The position numbers and the translations under genes are program-made. Source: Oscillospiraceae bacterium (GTDB lineage: Bacteria > Bacillota > Clostridia > Oscillospirales > Oscillospiraceae). From it: a stretch of 15,346 bases of DNA. This document shows, piece by piece, positions 1 to 7,000 of the stretch. The DNA is taken from assembly GCA_016287555.1 (NCBI GenBank), contig JAEFAK010000018.1:1-15346 (forward strand). The letters run 5' to 3'. Each line of letters opens with the position of its first letter. Positions within the stretch are counted from its first letter, which is position 1. Under the pieces are notes generated by a model that made no database searches, had not been told where the DNA came from, and saw only the letters and a list, made by a program, of their open reading frames with translations.

Positions 1-551
1 GGGAGGAGCGCGCCGTCCGCGCCGCGGACGATGCCGTTGGAGGTCGTCCAGCAGAAGGCCTCGTAGCTCCAGCCGGGAACGTCGTCGGCGTCCGTAAAGT
101 CGAGCCGGAAGGCCCAGGGGTCGCCGCCGTAGCCCTTGCCCTGCAGCTTGAGGGTCCTGTAAATGAAAGTCACGGCCATGGCGCGGGAGACCTCGCCGCC
201 GGGCTCGAACGCCGTCTCCGAGGTGCCGCGGGTTATCCCGTTTTCGACCGCCCAGAGGACGGGCTTATAGTAGTATGCGTCGGGGTCGACGTCGGTGAAG
301 GCGCAGTCGGACGCGGCGGGCGCGGGCTCGCCCATGATGCGCCAAAGGAACGTCACCGTCTCGGCGCGGGTGCAGGTCTTGTCGGGGGAGAAGGCGTCTC
401 CGCCGGTGCCGGTCGTTATCTCGCGCGAGGAAAGCCAGTCGACCGCGTCGTAATAGTAGTCGCCGGGGGCGACGTCTACGAAGGCGAGCGCGCAGGGCAG
501 GAGCGCCGCGCACAGCGCCAGCGCGAGAAGCAGGCAGAGCAGTTTTTTCAT
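1..551 (-). CDS. Secreted S-layer homology (SLH) domain protein, N-terminal part
   Basis: The gene runs off the left edge, so only about the first 183 residues are seen. It starts MKKLLCLLLALALCAALLPC, a typical Sec signal peptide (Lys-Lys, then a Leu/Ala core) with likely cleavage after Ala23. At least two SLH repeats follow, roughly residues 24-70 and 84-130. Each has the family pattern: F-x-DV near the start, a YYY/W-x-A-V helix, a G-[IT]-x-x-G turn, F-x-P, and an R-A-E/R-A-M helix. A third begins near residue 145 (DFTDADDVPGWSY) and is cut by the edge. SLH triplets bind secondary cell-wall polymer and anchor exported proteins to the wall; what the rest of this protein does cannot be seen. 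Start chosen at 551 because AAAGGAG lies 6-7 bases upstream; an in-frame ATG at 560 would be too close to that site. No clear promoter lies between the htpG terminator and this gene. Confidence 0.9.
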   Translation of the reverse strand, partial: MKKLLCLLLALALCAALLPCALAFVDVAPGDYYYDAVDWLSSREITTGTGGDAFSPDKTCTRAETVTFLWRIMGEPAPAASDCAFTDVDPDAYYYKPVLWAVENGITRGTSETAFEPGGEVSRAMAVTFIYRTLKLQGKGYGGDPWAFRLDFTDADDVPGWSYEAFCWTTSNGIVRGADGALL

Positions 552-600
552 ACCATACATCTCCTTTCCCGTTTGACGCGAGAAAAGGGGAAAAAGTTCC

Positions 601-629
601 AAAAAACGGCTCCCCGGAGGGAGCCGTTT
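601..629 (-). terminator. Rho-independent terminator after htpG
   Basis: An 8-bp perfect stem, CGGCTCCC (607-614) with GGGAGCCG (619-626) around a 4-base loop, is extended by A/T pairs. On the minus strand it is followed by a run of six T (complement of 601-606). The direction of the T run makes it a terminator for leftward transcription, about 85 bases past the htpG stop and about 50 bases before the SLH start. Confidence 0.85.
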
Positions 630-642
630 GGGAGTCTTGTGC

Positions 643-697
643 GATGCCCCTCATCCGTCACGGCTGCGCCGTGCCACCTTCCCCCAAGGGGGAAGGC
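643..697 (+). repeat. Dispersed two-hairpin palindromic repeat, copy 1
   Basis: The copy begins TGCCCCTCATCCGTCA and folds into two adjacent hairpins: CACGGC/GCCGTG (659-673) and CCTTCCCCC/GGGGGAAGG (677-696). Its reverse complement has the same order and similar bases as 9088-9138, and 2606-2667 shares the architecture. It sits between the htpG stop and the htpG terminator. Such REP/MITE-like units are frequent between genes in many gut Clostridia; that statement is from general knowledge, while the three related copies are seen here. Confidence 0.75.
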
Positions 698-713
698 TTT
701 GAGGGGGTGCGCG

Positions 714-2534
714 TCAGACCAGCAGTTCGTTTATGAGGCCGGCGAGTTCGGCGGGATCGTCGAGAGGCACGCCCGCGACGAGGAGCGCCTCGAAATAGAG
801 CGCGTGGGCTATCGCGTCGGCGCGGTCGCGGTCGGTTTCAAACGCCTCGCGCAGCTTCGCGTAGACGGGATGCTCCGGGTTGAGCTCGAGCACGCGCTCG
901 GCCTTGACCTTCTCGCCCGCGCCGGGCAGGGAGTTGAAATAGCGCTCCATCTCGATGCTGATGGGGCCCTTGGCCGCGATGCAGGCGGGCCAGCTCTTGA
1001 GCTTGTCCGTCAGGCGCGCCTCGGCGACGGCGCCGCCGAGCGTCTCCTTTACGAAGTCGAGCAGGTCCTTCGCCTCTTCGGCGCGCTTCTCGCTCTCGGC
1101 CTGCGTCGTCCTCGCGGGGAGGCCCAGATCGTCGGCCGTGACGCTGCGGAGCTCCTTGCCGCCCTGCTCGCCGAGCGCGTTGACGACGAATTCGTCGACT
1201 TCCTCGGTCAGGTACAGCACCTCGTAGCCCGCGTCGCGCACGAGCTCGGCCTGCGGCAGGCGCTCGAGCAGAGCCGCGCTGTCGCCGCGAGCCCAGTAGA
1301 TATAGGGCTGGCCCTCGGGCATGGCCGCGGCGTACTCCGCGAGGGAGACGGGCCTGTCGTGCCCGGAGCAGGGGAAGAGCAGCAGATCGCGCAGCAGCTC
1401 GCGCTTCTCGCCGAAGCCGCTGACGACGCCGTATTTGAGCTGGAGGCCGAACGCGGCGAAGAACTTTTCATACTTCTCGCGGTCGTCCTTCATCATCTTT
1501 TCCAGCTCGTTTTTGACCTTCTTTTCGAGGTTGGAGGCTATGGCGCGGAGCTGCCTGTCGTGCTGGAGCATCTCGCGCGAGATGTTCAGCGAGAGGTCCG
1601 CCGAGTCGACGACGCCCTGCACGAAGCGGAAGCACTCCGGCAGCAGGTCCGTGCATTTTTCCATGATCATGACGCCGTTTGAGTAGAGCGAGAGGCCGGC
1701 CTTATAGTCGCGCATGTAGTAATTGTACGGCGCGCGGGAGGGGATGAAGAGCATGGCCTTGTAGCTGACGATGCCCTCGGCGCTGACGCGGATGACGGCG
1801 GCGGGGTCCTCGGTGTCGTAATACTTTTCCTTATAGAACTTCGCGCAGTCCTCGTCGGAGACCTCGCTCTTGGCGCGCTGCCAGATGGGCTTCATGCTGT
1901 TGACCGTCTCGCCCTCGAGCTTTATGGGCCAGGCGATGTAGTCGCTGTACTTCTTGATGAGCTCGCGCAGGCGCCACGTCTCGAGAAACTCGGAATACTT
2001 CTCGTCCTCCGTGTCGGGCTTGACGTGCATGACGACGCTCGTCCCGACCTGCTCGCGCTCGCAGGGCTTGACGGTGTAGCCCTCGGCGCCCTTCGACTGC
2101 CAGACATTGGCCCCGTCCGCGCCGAAGGCGCGGGAATAGACCGTCACGCTGTCGGCCACCATGAAGGCGCTGTAGAACCCGACGCCGAACTGGCCGATGA
2201 TGTCTGGCGCGTCCTCGCCCTCGGCGGCGGCCTTGTATTCGCCGCTCCCGCTGCGGGCGATGACGCCGAGATTGGAGTCGAGCTCCTCGGCGGTCATGCC
2301 TATGCCGTTGTCGGTGACGGTTATGGTGCGCGCGTCCTTGTCGACCTCGATGGTTATCGCGAAGTCGGAGCGGGCGACGCCGACGCTGTCGTCCGTCAGC
2401 GCGCGGTAGGCGAGCTTGTCTATGGCGTCCGAGGCGTTCGAGATGATCTCGCGCAGGAATATCTCCTTGTGGGTGTAGATCGAGTCGATCATCAGCCCCA
2501 GCAGTCTCTTGGATTCGGCTTTGAATTGACGCAT
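714..2534 (-). CDS. htpG: Molecular chaperone HtpG (bacterial Hsp90)
   Basis: A 606-residue cytoplasmic ATP-dependent chaperone that works as a dimer in folding and stress protection; bacterial HtpG is usually about 610-640 residues, so this is slightly short but complete. The N-terminal GHKL ATPase domain shows the N-box Glu-Ile-Ile-Ser-Asn-Ala-Ser-Asp-Ala (29-37), DNGIGM (75-80) and the GQFGVGF lid glycine motif (114-120). The middle domain has the expected SRAPYNYY and NISREMLQHDR stretches, the latter holding the conserved Arg that contacts ATP. The C-terminal dimerisation domain is present, with the usual E-L-N-P-x-H-P segment. Start 2534 was chosen because MRQFKAESKRLL matches the family N-terminus and AAAGGAG lies 8 bases upstream; the longer open frame runs only into repeat DNA. 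It has its own promoter and terminator and looks monocistronic. No CIRCE-like inverted repeat was seen upstream. Confidence 0.97.
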   Translation of the reverse strand: MRQFKAESKRLLGLMIDSIYTHKEIFLREIISNASDAIDKLAYRALTDDSVGVARSDFAITIEVDKDARTITVTDNGIGMTAEELDSNLGVIARSGSGEYKAAAEGEDAPDIIGQFGVGFYSAFMVADSVTVYSRAFGADGANVWQSKGAEGYTVKPCEREQVGTSVVMHVKPDTEDEKYSEFLETWRLRELIKKYSDYIAWPIKLEGETVNSMKPIWQRAKSEVSDEDCAKFYKEKYYDTEDPAAVIRVSAEGIVSYKAMLFIPSRAPYNYYMRDYKAGLSLYSNGVMIMEKCTDLLPECFRFVQGVVDSADLSLNISREMLQHDRQLRAIASNLEKKVKNELEKMMKDDREKYEKFFAAFGLQLKYGVVSGFGEKRELLRDLLLFPCSGHDRPVSLAEYAAAMPEGQPYIYWARGDSAALLERLPQAELVRDAGYEVLYLTEEVDEFVVNALGEQGGKELRSVTADDLGLPARTTQAESEKRAEEAKDLLDFVKETLGGAVAEARLTDKLKSWPACIAAKGPISIEMERYFNSLPGAGEKVKAERVLELNPEHPVYAKLREAFETDRDRADAIAHALYFEALLVAGVPLDDPAELAGLINELLV

Positions 2535-2605
2535 ATATATCGCTCCTTTGTGATGATGATTGCAGGAATGAGCCCCCCGTCTGCGAAAAAGGGGGGAATA
2601 CAGGG

Positions 2606-2667
2606 GGGATCGGATCCGATCCCTCAGCCGCGGCTTTGCCGCGGCAGCTCCCTTTCGCAAAGGGAGC
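2606..2667 (-). repeat. Dispersed two-hairpin palindromic repeat, copy 2, with 18-bp palindrome
   Basis: It starts with a perfect 18-bp palindrome (GGGATCGGATCCGATCCC, 2606-2623). Two perfect hairpins follow: GCCGCGGC/GCCGCGGC (2627-2645, 3-base loop) and GCTCCCTTT/AAAGGGAGC (2647-2667, 3-base loop). Order and style match copies at 643-697 and 9088-9138. It lies inside the untranslated leader of htpG, so it would be transcribed. Confidence 0.7.
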
Positions 2668-2815
2668 CTTTGGCGGACGCGCGGCCCGCGGATGCGCGGA
2701 ACGACCCTTCCGCAGCGCTCCGTTCGGCACATCCCCTTACGCAGGGGAGGCAACGGCGCGGACTGCCGCAAGTGCGATGCAAAGATGCCGGCGGGACATC
2801 TCCCGCCGACGACTT

Positions 2816-2844
2816 ATTATATAACCGGGCGTTTCGTTTGTCAA
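2816..2844 (-). promoter_or_regulatory. Consensus sigma-A promoter for htpG
   Basis: On the minus strand TTGACA (complement of 2839-2844) is followed after exactly 17 bases by TATAAT (complement of 2816-2821), a perfect consensus. Predicted transcript start is near 2809, giving an htpG leader of about 275 bases. Confidence 0.85.
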
Positions 2845-2918
2845 ACAGCGCGCGGGCGCGCAAACGTGCGCAAATGAATTATACGGGCAAAAAACTTGCA
2901 GTTTAGCGCATGTTTTAG

Positions 2919-2947
2919 TTGAAAATCGGACGGAAATGCATTAAAAT
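2919..2947 (+). promoter_or_regulatory. Sigma-A promoter for the carA operon
   Basis: TTGAAA (2919-2924), 17-base spacer, TAAAAT (2942-2947). Predicted start near 2954 gives a leader of about 64 bases. It is back-to-back with the htpG promoter, with 74 bases between the two -35 boxes. No PyrR-type attenuator (anti-terminator plus T-run terminator) is visible in the short leader. Confidence 0.75.
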
Positions 2948-3016
2948 AACAAGTTAGGCAAGTACCTGTGCAAAATGGACTTTTTCTGCCGGACCCCCGG
3001 CGGATCGGAGGATTTT

Positions 3017-4057
3017 ATGGACGCATACCTTTTCTGTGAAAGCGGCGACGTTTTCAAGGGGCAGGCCTTCGGCGCTCCCGTCGACGCGTTCGGGGAGCTC
3101 GTCTTCTCGACGACCGTCGTCGGATGGCCCGAGGAGATGTCCGACGCGAGATTTTCCGGGCAGATCGTCTGCTCGACGTTCCCCGTCGCCGGCAATTACG
3201 GCGTCGTCCCCGAGGCGGGAAAGCCCGCGCTCGCGGCGTACATCGTCCGCGACGTTTGCGGGGAGCCTTCGAATTTCCGCTCCGAGGGCACCATCGACGA
3301 ATATATGACGAAAAACGGCGTTCCCGGGCTTTGCGGGGTGGATACGAGGCGGCTGACCCGTCTTATCCGCGCGAAGGGCCCGATGAACGCCATTATTACA
3401 AGATCGCGCACCCTCACGCCCGAGCAGAAGGCGCGCCTCGCCTCCCACGAGGCCTTCGTCCCCGCGGCTCCGCGCGCCCCGCAGATGTTCGACGCGCCGG
3501 GCGGATCGGAGCGCATCGTCGCCATGCTCGACTTCGGCGAGCCGGGAAACATAGTCGCCGAGCTCAATAAGCGCGGCTGCGGCGTCGCCGCGCTGGGCTG
3601 GGATACGCCCGCCGACGTCCTGCTCGACGGGGCCGGCGCCGTCGTCCTCTCGGGAGGGCCCGGCGATCCCCACGCCTACGGGGCCGCGATAGAGACCGTT
3701 CGCGAGCTGCTCAAAAGGGAGATCCCGCTGCTCGGCTTCGGCCTCGGCCACCAGATCATGGCCCTCGCCGCAGGCGGGGAGTGCTACCGCATGCCCTGCG
3801 GGCACAGGGGCGGCAACCAGCCCGTGCGCGATACGGCGACGGGAAGGGTCAGGATAAGCTCCCAGAACCACGGCTGGGCCGTCGCGGGCGCTTTCGACGG
3901 GGCGCGCGTCGCCTTCGTCAACATCAACGACGACACCGTAGAGGGCCTCAGATATACGGACATCCCCGCGCTGAGCCTGCAGTTTTTCCCGTCCACGGCG
4001 GGAGGACCGGACGATATGTCGTTCATCTACGACGAGTTTTTGAAGGGAGTGTGCTGA
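3017..4057 (+). CDS. carA: Carbamoyl-phosphate synthase small subunit with degenerate glutaminase triad
   Basis: This 346-residue protein aligns by eye with CarA over its length: N-terminal CPSase domain (1-130, with FSTTVVGWPEEMSD, FPVAGNYGVV and CGVDTRRLTRLIR) and C-terminal class I amidotransferase domain (about 165-346). CarA normally hydrolyses glutamine and passes ammonia to CarB. Here the nucleophile elbow, usually G-I-C-L-G-H-Q, reads GFGLGHQ, with Gly242 in place of the catalytic Cys. The usual H-P-E is F-P-S, with Phe324 for the catalytic His and Ser326 for the catalytic Glu. Other conserved parts remain (GGPGDP, GHRGGNQPV, SSQNHG), so the fold is probably kept while glutaminase activity should be lost. 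Start 3017 has GGAGG 5 bases upstream; an ATG at 2975 in frame would lack a good site and give a non-family extension. It ends one base before the carB-dapF start and is surely co-translated with it. Confidence 0.93.
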   Translation: MDAYLFCESGDVFKGQAFGAPVDAFGELVFSTTVVGWPEEMSDARFSGQIVCSTFPVAGNYGVVPEAGKPALAAYIVRDVCGEPSNFRSEGTIDEYMTKNGVPGLCGVDTRRLTRLIRAKGPMNAIITRSRTLTPEQKARLASHEAFVPAAPRAPQMFDAPGGSERIVAMLDFGEPGNIVAELNKRGCGVAALGWDTPADVLLDGAGAVVLSGGPGDPHAYGAAIETVRELLKREIPLLGFGLGHQIMALAAGGECYRMPCGHRGGNQPVRDTATGRVRISSQNHGWAVAGAFDGARVAFVNINDDTVEGLRYTDIPALSLQFFPSTAGGPDDMSFIYDEFLKGVC

Positions 4058-4058
4058 G

Positions 4059-7000
4059 ATGCCGCTTGCCAGAGGAATAAAAAAAGTCATGGTCATCGGC
4101 TCCGGCCCGATCGTCATCGGGCAGGCCGCCGAATTCGACTACGCGGGCACGCAGGCCTGCCGCGCCCTCAAGGAGGACGGGCTCGAGGTCGTGCTCGTAA
4201 ACTCCAACCCCGCGACGATAATGACCGACGGCGCGATGGCCGACAGGATATACATCGAGCCGCTGAGCCTCCCCGTCCTGCGCCGCATCATCGAGCGCGA
4301 GCGGCCCGACAGCCTGCTGAGCACGCTCGGCGGGCAAAACGGCCTCACCCTCTCGATGCAGCTGGCCAAGGAGGGCTTCCTCGATAAGATGCACGTCCGC
4401 CTGCTCGGCGCGAGCCCCGAGACCATAGACAAGGCCGAGGACAGGCAGATGTTCAAGGATACGATGATGGCCATAGGCCAGCCCGTCATCCCCTCGACAG
4501 TCGTCAACGACGTCGAGAGCGCCATGGCCTTCGCCGACGAGGTCGGCCTCCCGCTCATAATCCGCCCCGCCTTCACCCTCGGAGGGACGGGCGGCGGCAT
4601 GGCCGGGACGCGCGAGGAGCTCCATGAGATATGCGAAAACGGCCTGCGCGCCTCGCCGATACATCAGGTGCTCGTCGAGCAGAGCGTCGCCGGCTGGAAA
4701 GAGATAGAGTTCGAGGTCATGCGCGACGGCGCCGGCAATATCATAACCATATGCAGCATGGAAAACGTCGACCCCGTCGGCGTCCACACGGGCGACAGCA
4801 TCGTCGTCGCGCCCGCGGTGACGCTCTCGGCCAATGAGTTCGGCATGCTGCGCACCGCCGCCATGAACATCGTCGACGCGCTCGGCGTGCAGGGCGGGTG
4901 CAACGTCCAGTTCGCGCTCAATCCCGACAGCTTCGAATACAAGATCATCGAGGTCAACCCCCGCGTCTCCCGCTCCTCGGCGCTCGCCAGCAAGGCGACG
5001 GGCTATCCCATCGCCAAGGTCGCGACGAAGATCGCCGTCGGCTACAGGCTCGACGAGATCAAAAACGCCGTCACCGGCAAGACGACGGCCTGCTTCGAGC
5101 CTTCTATCGACTACGTCGTCGTGAAGTTCCCCAAGTGGCCGTTTGACAAGTTCGTCTACGCCTCCCGCACGCTCGGCACGCAGATGAAGGCGACCGGCGA
5201 AGTCATGGCCATAGGCGAGAGCTTCGAGGCCGCCATGATGAAGGCCGTCCGCGGCGCGGAGATAGGCAGGAACAGCTTCTTCAGCCCGCATATGGCGGAG
5301 CTGACGGACTCTGAGCTCCGCGAAAAGCTGAATACCGCCACCGACGAGCGCATCTTCGCCGTCTATGAGGCGCTGCGCCGCCGCTTCGACGTGGACGAGA
5401 TATACGCCGCGACGAGGATAGACCGCTGGTTCATTTACCGTCTGCGCATCCTCGCCCGCATGGACGAGGAGCTCGCCGGAGGCTTCGACGACGCGCTCTA
5501 TCTGCGCGCCAAGCGCCTCGGCTATCCCGACGCGCTGATAGAAAAGCTCTCTGGCCGCGCGATACCGCGCCCGCTGCGCCCCGTCTACAAGATGGTCGAT
5601 ACCTGCGCCGCCGAGTTCGACGCGGAGACGCCCTACTTCTACTCGACCTACGACGAGGAGTGCGAGGCGACGGAGTTCATCAAGGAGAAAAATTCCGACA
5701 AGCGGACCGTCATCGTCTTCGGCTCCGGCCCCATCCGCATCGGGCAGGGCATAGAGTTCGACTACGCGAGCGTCCACTGCGTCTGGGCCCTCAAGCAGGC
5801 GGGCTTCGACGTCGTCATCGTCAACAACAACCCCGAGACAGTCTCGACCGACTTCGACACGGCGGACAGGCTCTATTTCGAGCCGCTCACCCCGGAGGAC
5901 GTCAGCGGCATCCTCGCCGTCGAGAAGCCCTGGGGCGTCGTCGTCGCCTTCGGCGGGCAGACAGCCATAAAGCTGACCCACTTCCTCGACGAGGCGGGAG
6001 TCCGCATCCTCGGCACGAGCGCGGACAGCATCGACGCCGCCGAGGACCGCGCCCGCTTCGACGCGCTGCTCGAGGGGCTCAATATCGAGCGCCCCGCCGG
6101 CCTCACCGTCATGACCGAGGCCGAGGCGCTGGAGGCCGCCGAGAAGGTCGGCTACCCCGTCCTCATGCGCCCGAGCTACGTCCTCGGCGGGCAGAACATG
6201 ATCATCGCCTTCGGCTCGGAGGACATACGCGAATACATGGGCATCATCCTCGAGCAGAACATCGAAAACCCCGTCCTCATAGACAAGTATCTCATGGGCA
6301 CGGAGCTCGAGGTCGACGCCATATGCGACGGGGACGATATCCTCATCCCCGGCATCATGGAGCATATAGAGCGCGCCGGCATCCACTCCGGCGACAGCAT
6401 CGCCGTCTACCCCTCGTGGAACATAGACGACGACATGCGCGAGACGATAGTCACCAGCACGCGCAAGCTCGCCCTCGGCCTCGATACGCGCGGGCTCATC
6501 AACATCCAGTATCTCATCAAGGACGGCAAGCTCTACGTCATCGAGGTCAACCCCCGCTCCTCGCGCACCGTCCCCTATATAAGCAAGGTCACGGGCCTTC
6601 CCATGGTCGACCTCGCGACCCGCGCCATGCTGGGCGAAAAGCTCGCCGACATGGGCTACGGGACGGGGCTCTATCCCAAGCCCGCCTACGTCGCGGTCAA
6701 GGTCCCCGTCTTCTCGTTTGAAAAGCTCGCCAACCTCGATAACCAGCTCGGGCCGGAGATGAAATCCACGGGCGAGGTGCTCGGCCTCGCGGCGACGATA
6801 GAGGAGGCGCTCTACAAGGGCCTGCGTGCGGCCGGGTACAAGCTGGGCCGCTCCGGCGGCGTCTTCATCACCGTCAAGGACAGGGACAAGGCCGAGGCCG
6901 TCCTCATCGCGAGAAAGTTCGCCGAGCTCGGCTTCACGATCTACGCCACCGAGGGCACGGCCGCCGCGCTGCGCCGCGTCCGCATCGACGCGGTCACCGT

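Larger units (their letters stand above)
2535..3016. other. Divergent htpG/carA intergenic region (482 bp)
   Basis: This gene-free stretch holds the htpG leader with palindromic repeat copy 2 (2606-2667), an 8-bp hairpin at 2789-2808 right at the predicted 5' end of the htpG transcript, the htpG promoter (2816-2844), the carA promoter (2919-2947) and a carA leader of about 64 bases. The carA leader contains a small GCCGG/CCGGC hairpin (2988-3001) just before the ribosome binding site. No credible small protein was found; short open frames here lie across the repeats. Confidence 0.7.

Noticed and set aside
573..1682. A 369-residue plus-strand open frame opposite htpG
   Set aside because: It begins in repeat DNA and the htpG terminator and is antisense to HtpG for most of its length; no recognisable domain.
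2535..2820. CIRCE or CtsR heat-shock operator before htpG
   Set aside because: No GAGTGCTAA-type inverted repeat or tandem GGTCAAA-like heptads were found; the palindromes present belong to the dispersed repeat.
2975..3016. Longer CarA N-terminus from an upstream ATG
   Set aside because: The extra 14 residues do not match CarA N-termini, and the ribosome site GGAGG lies inside them, 5 bases before the ATG at 3017.
2950..3016. PyrR attenuator or riboswitch upstream of carA
   Set aside because: The leader is only about 64 bases, with a single 5-bp hairpin and no T-run terminator or alternative pairing.
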